DNA of 64,000 bases from JBFGCT01 sp963825565 (GTDB lineage: Bacteria > Actinomycetota > Acidimicrobiia > Acidimicrobiales > Ilumatobacteraceae), in the NCBI GenBank assembly GCA_963825565.1, contig CAWGTW010000004.1, forward strand, positions 310,001-374,000, written 5' to 3'. Below, in pieces: positions 8,760-18,389 of this stretch. The position numbers and the translations under genes were made by a program. Every line of letters starts with the position of its first letter. Position 1 is the first letter of the stretch. The notes under the pieces are model-generated. The model saw only the letters and a list, made by a program, of their open reading frames with translations, was not told where the DNA came from and did no database searches.

Positions 8760-9961
8760 TCAGCTGGGGAAGTAGCCGTTGATGTCGATGAGGATGTCGG
8801 CGCGTCCGTAGACGTAGACGCAGATCTTGCCGGTGGGGGAGACGGGGGTGATGACGGCGTTGGGGATGGTTTGGCCTTGCCCGAAGTTGAGGTTGCTGGT
8901 GCCGCCTGGGGTGCAGCCGTTGACGGTGACGAAGCCGCCGCCGATGAAGGGGTTCTCGCCGTTGGCGGCGGTGATGTTCAGCGAGACGGCTTCGACGCCG
9001 GCGGGTGCGGGGACGCCGGCGCGGCCGGTGATCTGGAACTGGGTTGCGGGTGCGGTTCCGTCGAGGGAGCCGACCTTGTTGGGGCGTGTGTCTTCGAGCC
9101 GGACCGGGGTGCGGGCGACGAAGTCGCCGCCGCCGTTGGGGAAGTAGCCGTTGACGTCGATGAGGATGTCGGCCAGCCCGTAGACGTAGACGCAGATCTT
9201 GCCGTCGGCAGAGAGCGGGGTGATGACCGCGTTGGGGATGGTCTGGCCTTCACCGAAGTTGAGGTTGCTGGCCAACGGTCGGTTGCCGCAGTCCCAGACG
9301 GTGACGAAGCCGCCGCCGTTGAAGGGGTTCTCGCCGTTGGCCGCGGTGACGTTGAGCGACACCGCTTTGGCCCCGGTCGGGACACCGAAGCTCAGCCCGG
9401 CGATGGCGACTTCGAGGCGGGCGCCGGTGCCGTCTTTGGCGCCGACCTTGTTGGGTCGGGTGTCTTTCACCCGTTTGGGGGTGAGGGCGATGAAGTCGCT
9501 GCCGGTCGGGAAGAACCCGTTGACGTCGACGAGGATGTCGGCGCGGCCGTAGACGTAGATGCACACGTTGCCGGTCGCGGACACTGGGGTGATGACCGCG
9601 TTGGGGATGGTCTGGCCTTCACCGAAGTTGAGGTTGCTGGCCGTGGGTCGGGCGCCGCAGTCCCAGACGGTGACGAAGCCGCCGCCGAGGAACGGCTGCT
9701 CGCCGTTGGCGACGGTGACGTTGAGCGACAGTGCGTCGATCCCTGCCGGCGGGAGCCCGCCGCGGCCGAACACGTTGAACTGGAACGCTGCGCCGGTGCC
9801 GTCCTTGGTGCCGATCTTGCCCGACCCGCGGGTGTCCTCCAACCGGGACGGGGCCAACTTCGTGAACTTCGGCGGCCGCGGCACGACCGCCGGTGTCGTG
9901 GCAGCCGGGCTGGTACCGATGGCGTTCCGGGCGGTCACTGCGAACGTGTAGCTCTGCCCGT
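8760..9961 (-). repeat. Long direct repeat, copy 2
   Basis: Partner of 4874-6075, nearly identical over about 1.2 kb. A second near-identical pair covers the propeptide-coding ends of the two genes (about 7930-8530 and 11832-12432, offset 3902). Between them identical patches alternate with diverged ones, for example at 6410-6525 and 10296-10411. Confidence 0.88.
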
Positions 9962-12537
9962 TGGTCAGGCCCGTGACGGTGCACGACAACGACGGCGGCG
10001 CCGTCGTGCAGGTCTTCCCGCCCGGTGCCGAGGTCGCCTTGTACTCGATGATCGGCGAGTTGCCGTCGGAGGCCGGCGCCGTCCACGTCACGGTCACCTG
10101 GCCGTTGCCCGGTGTCCCCTGCGGGGTGCGCGGAGCGGTGGGCGCCGTCGGCGGTGCCCCGGTGAGGTTGACGTTGCCGTCGGAGATGTCGAAGAAGCCC
10201 GAACCGCCGACATAGTTGCCGGAGTGCACCATGATCCTGGCGGTGGACGACGTCGTCGTCGTGCTCACGGCCTGGCTGCCGTCGTTCGGCGTGTTGTGGG
10301 CCAACTCGGTCGGGAACGTCAGCCCACCGTCGGTCGACAGCCGGATGCTCACCGTCGACGCACCGATCGGGGCGCCAGATGTGCCGGCGACGTTCCAGGT
10401 GACGGTGAAGTTGCCGTTGGTTGCGCCGCCATTGGGGGACAGCACCTGGAACCGGTCCCCGGTGTTGTGGACGTGGACGATCGTGTCGTCGGTGCTCACG
10501 CCGCCGCCGTTGGCCCGGTTGTCGCGCGCCGTCGCCCGGAAGTTGAGGTCGCGGGACGAGCCGACCGGGACGAGGTACTGCGCCCAGCAGTCGGCGGCGT
10601 TCGCGCGACCCGTCGAGGGCCGGGCACGCGCCGTTCTGGTTCGTGCTGCCATCGCGGACGTCGGACAACCGGGGAAAGAACGACGTCGGGTTGGTCGTCG
10701 GTGGGAACGAGCGGAACAACGGTCCGGCCGTGATCTCGGGGTTGTCGAGCGCGCGGCCGGACGACGACGTGCCGCCGTCGCGCTGTTCGAAGGTGTAGGT
10801 CAGCGTGTCGCCGTTGCCGTCGGAACCGGTCGCCCCGAGGAAGAACGGGGTGCGCGCCGGGACGTACACGTCGGCACCGGCGTTGACCACCGGCTCGATG
10901 TTGCCCGTCGGCGCGCTCGAACCGGCGCCGGGGACGGTGGCGATGTGGGCCTGCATCTCGTCGAAGCTGCGGGAGTTGAAGTACGGGTCCGACGCGTTGC
11001 CGCCATCGCCGGCTTGGCCCTGGCCAGGCTGCTGCAGATCGTCGAACCCGCAGATCCCGGCGTACGCCTGGATCGTCGAACCGCTGCCCGGCTCGACCCG
11101 GTTGATCTGGGAGAACGAAGCGTTTCCGCTGCAGCTGCCGTTGGAGCCGTTGAACGTGTGGCTGCCGCCGTATTGGTGGCCCATTTCGTGGGCGACGAAG
11201 TCGACATAGAACGCATCGCCCTGCGGGCTGGGGAGCCCGGTCGTGCCGCGGGCCTTCTGGCCCGAGATGCCGACCACACCGAGTCCGGCGACGCCGCCGG
11301 AGCCGGTGGTGTAGACGTGGCCGATGTCGTAGTTGGCGTCGCCGATGATCGAGTCGATCACCCCTTGGTTGACGTCGATGTCGAGGGTGTTGTTGTTGTA
11401 GGGGTCGCAGTCCTTGCCGACCGGGCTCCACTGGCGGGCCGCGCCGCCGCTCTCGCTGGCGAAGTAGAACCGAGAGCCGCGCAGCCGGAACTGTGTTGCG
11501 TTGAGCACCGAGCTGACCGCCCACGACGAGTCGAAGCTGGGCGTGCCGCCGAGGATCACGATGTTGCCGGCGGACAGGCCATGCGCGGTCGAAGTGGTGA
11601 CCGTGACGTCGACGCTTCCGTTGCCCGGGCCGCTGATGTTCGTGACGGACTTGGCCGTCCCGATCCAGCAGGACCCGCTGTAGCTCTCGTACACGAGCTG
11701 GTCGGTGTTGGCGACGAGCTGCAGCCGGACCGCCATCTCCTTTTCGTAGATGCCGCTGACCCGCGTGATCGACGTGACGATCTCAGCCAGTGCCAAGGCG
11801 CGGGTGCCGCCGTTGGCGCTGGTGTAGTCCTGGTTGGCGGCCATCGCCAGGCGGTGGGTGCGCAGCGTGGCCCCGGCGCGCGAGGCCACCGGAGGGTCGG
11901 GCCGCTCGGCGGCGAGCTGGTCGATCTCGTCGGCGTTGGGTTCGACGAAGGTGTACGGGTTCTGGGTGTAGTCGTCGCGGTAGAAGCTCTGGTGGTACCG
12001 GTCGGCGAGGTGGACGGCGGGGTCGATGTACCAGTTGCCCGACGGGGTGAGGACCTGGGCGTGGAAGCCGTTGGGGGTGAGGTCGAAGGCGATGGTGGCG
12101 GCGGGGTCGGTGACGCCCTGGCCGCCGTACGTCGTGATCTCGGGGTACTTGGCGGCCAGCTCGGGGGCCATGATCGGGGTCTGCCAGACGTCGAAGGCCA
12201 TCGGTGTGCCGTCGGGGGCGGGCAGGGTGATCCTCAGCGCTCCGGCTCCTTCGGCGGGGGCCGAGGCGAGGAGTGCAGCCATCGCCGGCCGGTTGAGCAA
12301 CAGGTCGCGAGACTTGTCCGGGCCGGGCCTGGTGACGTCGGCGGCGGTACGGGCCTGGTCGACGACGGAGCGGGCGACATCGACGAACGGCTCGTCACCC
12401 GACGACGGGGGTGCCTGAGCACTCGTGGTGCCGCCCGATCCGCCGGACGCGCCGACGAGCATCGTGGTCGCCACCAGGAGCCCGAGTGCCAGCCAGCCGC
12501 GGCGATTGCCGCGCCGACGGTTCGTTGTCGTGGTCAT
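8760..12537 (-). CDS. Secreted reprolysin-like zinc metalloprotease, copy 2, frameshifted
   Basis: Paralogue of the neighbouring protease with the same architecture: signal peptide (RRRGNRRGW, then LALGLLVATTMLVGA), propeptide, metzincin domain with HEMGHQYGGSH, a beta-rich insert of different sequence (SVTNISGPGNGSVDV onward), Ig-like region, FN3 and three C-terminal repeats. The ATG at 12537 has a GGAGGG Shine-Dalgarno 4-5 nt upstream. The frame breaks near 10601-10604, where copy 1 reads gcgttgcgcgac and copy 2 reads gcgttcgcgcgac, one extra base. If real, the product stops being sense after about residue 640 and loses FN3 and the repeats, although the catalytic domain stays intact. A sequencing error is at least as likely. 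The Met-turn position is again Gln (STIQAYAGIC). Confidence 0.8.
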
Positions 12538-12698
12538 GAACCCTCCTTCGAAGGGGTACTTGGGAACCCCCCGCAGATGCCGCTCTCATGTCGACGATCT
12601 CGACCGTTCGGACCACTCCGTCCTGCCCATCCCGTCAGCGCCGACAGTAGCCGCTACGCAGGATCGCTGGCGCAAAAAACCGGACCCGTGGCGCGCGG

Positions 12699-13658
12699 TC
12701 AGCTGAAGTGGGTGATCGCCTCGACGACGATCTCGAACGCCGCAGCGTCGTCGACGCCGGCGAGTACCTCGCAGTTCGGCGCCGGTCGCTCGCGCAGCAG
12801 GCGCTCGTCGATGACGGTCATGCCGCGCGTGTGCTCGCCGAGGGTCTCGATCGCGACGTGCCGCATCACGCTCGTGAACAGGTCGGGATGGGTGATGGCG
12901 AGCACTGCGAGCGGGTCGTGGATCGCTGCGCCGAGCATCGCGCCGGGGTCGTGCCGTCGCAGGTAGGTCCGGGAGAAGAACGTCAGCAGCCCGCTGAGCG
13001 TGGCGGCCAGCGGCCCGGGCAGCCCTCCGATCCGCTCGATGCGTTCCGGTGTGGCCTGGAACCGGTGGGTCACGTCGAGGCCGGCCATCCGAAGCGGGCC
13101 GCCGTAGTCGAAGACGATCGCCGCCGCTTCCGGGTCGGCCCAGATGTTGAACTCGGCGGTCGCCGAACGGTTGCCGAACGTCCCGCCGCCCATCAGCGAG
13201 ATCCCGGCGATCGAGCCCGCGAGGTCACCGGCACTGCGCAGGGCGATCGCGATGTTGGTGAGCGGGCCGGTCGGGACGAGCCAGACACCCGCTTCGGCGC
13301 GGCAGGTCTCGACGATGAACTCGACCGCGTCGGACCCGTCGAGCGACCGGGTCGGTTGCGGCAGGTCGGCGCCGTCGAGACCCGACTCGCCGTGCACGAA
13401 CGCGGCCGGGTGGGGCTCGGCGACGAGTGGGCGGTGTCGTCCGGAGTGGACCGGCACATCGATGTCGAGCAGCTCGCGCATGACCATCGCGTTGTGCGTG
13501 GTCCGCTCGAGCGGTGCGTTCCCGGCCACGGTGGTGATGCCGAGGAGCTCCGCATGGCGGGCCGCCACGACGATCGCGATCGCGTCGTCGTGGCCGGGAT
13601 CGCAGTCGAGGATCAGGCGCGGCCGGTCGTGTTCGCCGACCGGTGGATCGGGGCTCAT
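12699..13658 (-). CDS. Inosine/uridine-preferring nucleoside hydrolase
   Basis: 319-residue IUNH family enzyme that hydrolyses the N-glycosidic bond of (deoxy)ribonucleosides to give free base and ribose. The calcium-binding signature DCDPGHDDAIAI is at residues ~18-29, the VAGN motif follows, MGGG and FNIWADPEAA (ligands for ribose and calcium) lie mid-protein, and a late HDPLAVLA contributes the last conserved Asp. No signal peptide, so cytoplasmic nucleoside salvage. It is divergent from the lipoprotein gene, with 38 bp between the two starts. Base specificity cannot be assigned. Confidence 0.9.
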   Translation of the reverse strand: MSPDPPVGEHDRPRLILDCDPGHDDAIAIVVAARHAELLGITTVAGNAPLERTTHNAMVMRELLDIDVPVHSGRHRPLVAEPHPAAFVHGESGLDGADLPQPTRSLDGSDAVEFIVETCRAEAGVWLVPTGPLTNIAIALRSAGDLAGSIAGISLMGGGTFGNRSATAEFNIWADPEAAAIVFDYGGPLRMAGLDVTHRFQATPERIERIGGLPGPLAATLSGLLTFFSRTYLRRHDPGAMLGAAIHDPLAVLAITHPDLFTSVMRHVAIETLGEHTRGMTVIDERLLRERPAPNCEVLAGVDDAAAFEIVVEAITHFS

Positions 13659-13696
13659 GGCGCCGAGCTTGGCATCTCGGGATGCACACTGTCCGC

Positions 13697-14515
13697 ATGA
13701 GTGTCTGGCGACGGCCGATCGTGACCGCAGGCGTGGCGTTCGCCGTGCTCGCCGCAGCAGGGTGTTCCGGCGGCGGCAGCAACGGCGGCAGCGACGCGAC
13801 GGCGGTCACCACGGGTCTGGCGGTGGCAGCCGATCCCGACACGGCGGCGTCGAGCACCGCAGCCGGCGCCGACCGTGACGACGACACCGCGGCATCGGGC
13901 GACTCGGCGACCGCGACCGACGCCGCGACGACCACGATCGGCACCGTTCCCGACGAGGGAGTGCCGGGGATCGACAGCGTCGACGCGTTCTGCCGTTCGT
14001 GGAGCGAGTTCGCCGGGTCGTTCCAGGCGCTCGCCGTGGCGACCTCGTTCGGCTCCGATCCGGCGGCGGTGTCCCGGCTGGAGGTCGCGGCGGCGCCGCT
14101 GCTGATCGGCGCGGGCCAAGGCCTCGCCGACAACCTCCCACCGGAGGTCGAGTCCGAACGGACAACGCTGTCGGACCTCGTCGGCCCGATGCTGCGGCGA
14201 GCCGATCGGGCGCGCGTAGAGCTCGTCGCCGCCGGGCTCGGCGACGAGGCGATCGCCGCGCTCGGCGAAGCATGGCGCAGCGCGCTGTCCGACGCCGGTC
14301 TCGACGAGCCGGACATCCCGCTCGTCGTCCCCGACGGGGTCGATGCGGCCGGGTTCGACGCGGCGAGCGCAGCATTCGCTGCTGCGCTGCCGCCGATCAA
14401 CCAGGATCCGAGCCTGATCACCAACGCCAGCGTGCCGCTGATCGAGCAGTACCTGCGCGAGAACTGCCCGGATCAGGGCACGCTCGGCGGCAACGACATC
14501 ATCGACGAGTTCTGA
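13697..14515 (+). CDS. Putative secreted lipoprotein, unknown function
   Basis: 272 residues beginning with a lipoprotein signal (VWRR, then VAFAVLAAAGCSGG; lipobox AAAGC). A Ser/Thr/Ala/Asp-rich linker follows to about residue 85, then a ~180-residue alpha-helical domain with CRSWSEFAGSF near its start and a second Cys in LRENCPDQ near the end, possibly a disulfide. The linker composition is typical of actinobacterial envelope lipoproteins. I do not recognise the domain. ATG 13697 was preferred over in-frame upstream codons because it gives an N-terminus suitable for export and has CACACT ending 6 nt before it. Confidence 0.75.
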   Translation: MSVWRRPIVTAGVAFAVLAAAGCSGGGSNGGSDATAVTTGLAVAADPDTAASSTAAGADRDDDTAASGDSATATDAATTTIGTVPDEGVPGIDSVDAFCRSWSEFAGSFQALAVATSFGSDPAAVSRLEVAAAPLLIGAGQGLADNLPPEVESERTTLSDLVGPMLRRADRARVELVAAGLGDEAIAALGEAWRSALSDAGLDEPDIPLVVPDGVDAAGFDAASAAFAAALPPINQDPSLITNASVPLIEQYLRENCPDQGTLGGNDIIDEF

Positions 14516-14543
14516 GCGGTCGGTCCGCCCGCCCCGCCCCGTG

Positions 14544-14784
14544 CGGTGTCTCGGTGTCGTCGGTGTCTCGGTGTCGTCGGTGTCTCGGTGTCGTCGGTGT
14601 CTCGGTGTCGTCGGTGTCTCGGTGTGAACGGTGTCTCGGTGTCGCTGGTGTCGGTTTGCGGGTTCGGGGGCGCCGAGACGTGGTGTGGGTCGTTCCGCCC
14701 CGTGCGGTGTCTCGGTGTGAACGGTGTCTCGGTGTCGCTGGTGTCGGTTTGCGGGTTCGGGGGCGCCGAGACGTGGTGTGGGTC
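14544..14784. repeat. 17-bp tandem array plus larger local duplication
   Basis: Six head-to-tail copies of a 17-bp unit (cggtgtctcggtgtcgt) run from 14544 to 14645, the last two with variant ends (gaa, cgc). The last two units and ~70 bp of flank are then repeated at about 14694-14784. The interval 14516-14843 holds no convincing gene and separates the lipoprotein from the convergent thiolase-like gene. Confidence 0.9.
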
Positions 14785-14843
14785 GGTCGGGAGGCGGGTT
14801 CGGGGGCTGGAGGTGGGGAGCCGGGCCGTCGCGGTGACCGGTG

Positions 14844-16328
14844 TCATCCCAGGTGCAGGGAGCCGGCGTCGTCGAGCGTCGCCTCGATGCCGACCCACTC
14901 GCCGACGCACATCGCCGCCGCTACGGCCGCGTCGGACGACATCGCCCAGGCACGCCGGCCGTCGGGCAGCAGGCACGCGGCGATCGCCTGCTCCGGGTCG
15001 CCGTCACGGGAGAACATCACGGTGTAGGCCTCGATCGTCGCCGGCCCGGCGGCGTCGGCGATCGATGCCAGCCGCCGAGACGGGAGAGCGTCGATCTCGG
15101 CTTGCGGACGATCGTGGGCGAACGCCCGCTCGGGAGGGCGCCCGGAATACACGCCGAACGAGTGCTTGGTCGCGAACCCGCCGTTCGCCCACACGAGGGC
15201 GCGGGCGTCCGGGCGGGCGCGCAGCTCGCGGACGATCGTGGCGATCGCGTGCATCGGGTAGTTGTTCCACGGGCCGCCGGCGAAGGTGAGGCCGCCGGTC
15301 CGGGACCACTGCCGATCGAGGCCGACGCCGAGCGAGCGGGCGCCGAGTTGCACCGCCGACGGGAAGCAGGAGTACAGGTCGATCAGCTCGATGTCGTCGA
15401 TGCCGACGCCGGCCAGTTTCAGCGCCCGCGCACCCCCGATCTCGATCGCCGGCGTCCTGGCGAACGTGTCGCGGTTGGACACGTAGTGGTGCTCGTGGCA
15501 GTCGGTCCCGCTGTGGGGGAACACCCAACGCTCGGCGGGGACACCCAGCCGTCGGGCCGCCTCGACCGAGCACATGATCAGCGCGGCGCCCATGTCGACG
15601 TCGTTGTTCGAGTTCATCAGCTTCGGGTAGGGGAACCCGATCATCCGGTTGGTCGACGTGACGGTCGTGATCTCCTCCGGCGTTCGCGCCTCGCGGATCC
15701 AGGCGTAGGGGTTGTCGACCGCGACCTTGCTGAGGTCGGACCACAACCTCCCGAGGTGCTGCTGGTGATCGTCGACGGAGCGGCCCGCTTCGGCCCGGAG
15801 GGCGGTCTCGAACATCGGGTAGAACTGCACCGGGAGCCAGAGGCCGCGGGCCCGCTCGGCCTCGTGGGCCATGTCGAGCTCGTCGCCGATGATCCTCGGC
15901 CGGTCGTCGTCGGGGGCCTTCGCCCAGTCGAGCGTTGCTCCGGTTCGCCGGGCGCGCAGGTAGGTGCGGAACGCCTCCCCGCCGGCGAGGATCGCCAGGT
16001 CGAGCACCCCGGCGGCGATGTCGAGCGCGGTCCGGTTGACCAGCGCCTGCGGGCTGTTGCCGCCGCTGGTCGTGTAGGCGAGCTCGGCCGGCGCCTGGCC
16101 GAGGCGCTCGGCGAGGAACCGTGGCGCGTTGCGGTACCGCCAGCCGATCACGTTGACGACCCGGAGGGAGTCGGCCACTGGTGGGGCGTCGAGCCCGGCG
16201 TCGGTCGCCGCGGCGACGACCGCCCGCTCCATCAGCGCGACCGGCTCGAGCGCGTCGTCGATGCCTTCGGCCCGATGGAGGTACTGGCCGGCACCGACGA
16301 TCACCGGCGTTCGCGGTTCGAGCGTCAC
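14844..16328 (-). CDS. Thiolase-like acetyl-CoA acetyltransferase family protein
   Basis: About 494 residues of the thiolase superfamily, SCP-x-like branch. Conserved features are PVIVGAGQ at the start, a TSGGNSPQ loop, and a C-terminal half with DLYSCFPSAVQLGA and GGLTFAGGPWNNYP. The position where classical thiolases carry the acylatable Cys (CxSG before the long helix) reads TTSGGNS here, so ordinary thiolytic activity is doubtful. The family is often annotated as acetyl-CoA acetyltransferase without biochemical support. GTG 16328 was chosen because TAGGGT (16337-16342) lies 8 nt upstream; longer starts would run into rpiB's promoter region. Cytoplasmic; probably involved in fatty acid or sterol side-chain metabolism (inference). 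Confidence 0.8.
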   Translation of the reverse strand: MTLEPRTPVIVGAGQYLHRAEGIDDALEPVALMERAVVAAATDAGLDAPPVADSLRVVNVIGWRYRNAPRFLAERLGQAPAELAYTTSGGNSPQALVNRTALDIAAGVLDLAILAGGEAFRTYLRARRTGATLDWAKAPDDDRPRIIGDELDMAHEAERARGLWLPVQFYPMFETALRAEAGRSVDDHQQHLGRLWSDLSKVAVDNPYAWIREARTPEEITTVTSTNRMIGFPYPKLMNSNNDVDMGAALIMCSVEAARRLGVPAERWVFPHSGTDCHEHHYVSNRDTFARTPAIEIGGARALKLAGVGIDDIELIDLYSCFPSAVQLGARSLGVGLDRQWSRTGGLTFAGGPWNNYPMHAIATIVRELRARPDARALVWANGGFATKHSFGVYSGRPPERAFAHDRPQAEIDALPSRRLASIADAAGPATIEAYTVMFSRDGDPEQAIAACLLPDGRRAWAMSSDAAVAAAMCVGEWVGIEATLDDAGSLHLG

Positions 16329-16454
16329 GGGCCAGCACCCTACGGAGGCCGGCGCAGCGCGTCCGAAGCGGGCCGGCATCCGCCGGCCGGGCCGACGGAC
16401 GTTTCGGCGGCGCAGCGGTCGACGGACCCGTGCCCGCTCCTACACTCGTCGGCG

Positions 16455-16901
16455 ATGACGCGAATCGCGATTGGCTCGGACCACGCGGGGTACGACCTCA
16501 AGCAGCACCTGGTCGGCATCCTGCTCGCCGAGGGCCACGAGGTCGACGACCAGGGCACCCACTCGACCGAATCGGTCGACTACCCGGCGATCTGTGCCGG
16601 GGTGGGGCGTACGGTGCGCGACGGCCGCGCCGACGTCGGGATCGTGCTCGGCGGGAGTGGGCAGGGCGAGCAACTCGCGGCCAACAAGGTGCGCGGCGTG
16701 CGAGCCGCACTCTGCAACTGCCTGTACACGGCGCGCATGGCCCGGGCCCACAACGACGCCAACGTCGTGTCGATCGGCGCCCGCGTCGTCGGCGTCGGTC
16801 TGGCGGAGGAGATCGTCGCCACCTTTCTCGCCACCGACTTCGAGGGAGGCCGGCACGCCCGACGCGTCGACCAGCTGACCGCCCTCGAAGCCGAGTTCTG
16901 A
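16455..16901 (+). CDS. rpiB: Ribose-5-phosphate isomerase B
   Basis: 148-residue RpiB/LacAB family protein that interconverts ribose 5-phosphate and ribulose 5-phosphate. The N-terminal IGSDHAGYDLK and central GGSGQGEQLAANK are visible. In the E. coli enzyme the catalytic base is a Cys in CGTG; here Gly occupies it and the Glu of GQGEQ is present, the mycobacterial arrangement in which that Glu acts as base. TACACT (16441-16446) ends 8 nt before the ATG, consistent with a leaderless transcript. Start of a co-directional run with glyA (31 bp gap) and wecA. Confidence 0.93.
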   Translation: MTRIAIGSDHAGYDLKQHLVGILLAEGHEVDDQGTHSTESVDYPAICAGVGRTVRDGRADVGIVLGGSGQGEQLAANKVRGVRAALCNCLYTARMARAHNDANVVSIGARVVGVGLAEEIVATFLATDFEGGRHARRVDQLTALEAEF

Positions 16902-16932
16902 CCACGTCCGCCATCCGACCGGAGGAACCCCA

Positions 16933-18186
16933 ATGCCGTACCCATCCGACATCGATCCCGACACCGAGGTCCTCGCGCTGATCGACGCCGAGGTCGAGCG
17001 CCAGATCACCGGGCTGCAGCTGATCGCCAGCGAGAACTTCACGTCGCCCGCCGTGATGCGGGCGACCGGGTCGGTGCTGACCAACAAGTACTCCGAGGGC
17101 TATCCACGCAAGCGCTACTACGGTGGCAACCGGATCGTCGACGACATCGAGCAGTTGGCGATCGATCGGGTCAAGGCCCTGTTCGGTGCCGAGCACGCCA
17201 ACGTCCAGCCGCACTCGGGCGCCAACGCCAACATGTGTGTGTACCAGGCCCTGCTCGAGCCCGGTGACACCGTGCTCGGCCTCAGCCTCGACCACGGCGG
17301 CCACCTCACGCACGGCTCGCCGGTCAACGCCAGCGGGATGCTCTACCACTTCGTTTCGTACGGGGTCGGTGGCGAGGAGCGGATCGACATGGATCAGGTC
17401 CGCGCCCTGGCCCTCGAGCACCGGCCGAAGATGATCGTCGCCGGCACGACGAGCTACCCGCGGCGGCTCGATCCCGAACCGTTCAAGGCGATCGCCGACG
17501 AGGTCGGGGCGCTGCTGATGTTCGACATCGCCCACCTCGCGGGGCTGGTCGCCGGTGGCGCCCACCCGAACCCGACCCCGTTCTCCGACGTGGTGACCTT
17601 CACGACCCACAAGACGCTGCGCGGGCCGCGCGGCGGGTGCATCGTCTGCAAGGAGGAGCACGCGAAGGCGATCGACAAGGCGGTGTTCCCCGGATGGCAG
17701 GGCGGTCCGCTCGAGCACGTGATCGCGGCGAAGGCGATCGCCTTCCGCGAGGCGATGCATCCTTCGTTTCGCGAGTACGCCCAGCAGGTCGTGGCGAACG
17801 CGTCGGCGCTCGCCGCGGCGCTGGTCGGGCAGCGCTTCCGGCTCGTGTCCGGCGGAACCGACAACCATCTGATGGTCGTCGATCTGACCCCGTTCGACGC
17901 GGAGCTGACGGGCAAGCAGGCGCAGTCGACGCTCGACGAGGCCGGGATCACGCTCAACAAGAACACGATCCCCGACGACCCCCGCAGCCCGTTCGTCACC
18001 AGCGGCGTGCGCATCGGTACTCCGTCGGTGACCACGCAGGGCATGCGCGAGCCGGAGATGGCGACGATCGCCTCGCTGATCGCCCGTGCGCTGCGCAGCC
18101 GCGAGGAACCCGCCGAGTTGGAGATCGTCCGCAAGGAGGTGGCCACGCTCTGCGCCGCCTTCCCCGCCTACCCCAACGGCGTCTGA
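16933..18186 (+). CDS. glyA: Serine hydroxymethyltransferase
   Basis: 417 residues, the usual length for bacterial SHMT. It converts serine and tetrahydrofolate to glycine and 5,10-methylene-THF using PLP. Motifs: LQLIASENFTS, NKYSEGYPRKRYYGG, and TTHKTLRGPRGG with the PLP-binding Lys near residue 228. A GGAGGA Shine-Dalgarno precedes the ATG by 6 nt. Downstream 18187-18389 (about 200 bp) holds no gene, only C-rich sequence and the wecA promoter. Confidence 0.97.
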   Translation: MPYPSDIDPDTEVLALIDAEVERQITGLQLIASENFTSPAVMRATGSVLTNKYSEGYPRKRYYGGNRIVDDIEQLAIDRVKALFGAEHANVQPHSGANANMCVYQALLEPGDTVLGLSLDHGGHLTHGSPVNASGMLYHFVSYGVGGEERIDMDQVRALALEHRPKMIVAGTTSYPRRLDPEPFKAIADEVGALLMFDIAHLAGLVAGGAHPNPTPFSDVVTFTTHKTLRGPRGGCIVCKEEHAKAIDKAVFPGWQGGPLEHVIAAKAIAFREAMHPSFREYAQQVVANASALAAALVGQRFRLVSGGTDNHLMVVDLTPFDAELTGKQAQSTLDEAGITLNKNTIPDDPRSPFVTSGVRIGTPSVTTQGMREPEMATIASLIARALRSREEPAELEIVRKEVATLCAAFPAYPNGV

Positions 18187-18389
18187 CCCCCGAGGTCCCG
18201 CCGACGTCCCCCCGACGTCGCCCAACCCGACCGCCTCATCCGAACTCCCCGCGCAACCGACCCACCCCACGAACGCCCGACCGACCCGCACCAGCGGTGC
18301 GTGCGTTCGCATCGAGTGCTGGCGCGGTGGGCGATCACCGTCGCGGCGCAATCGGGCGCGGGGCGGGTGGGGGCGTACACTGTTGATCC

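Noticed and set aside
14544..14784. Repeats as a possible CRISPR array
   Set aside because: Units of 17 bp are directly adjacent with no unique spacers, and no cas genes are present.
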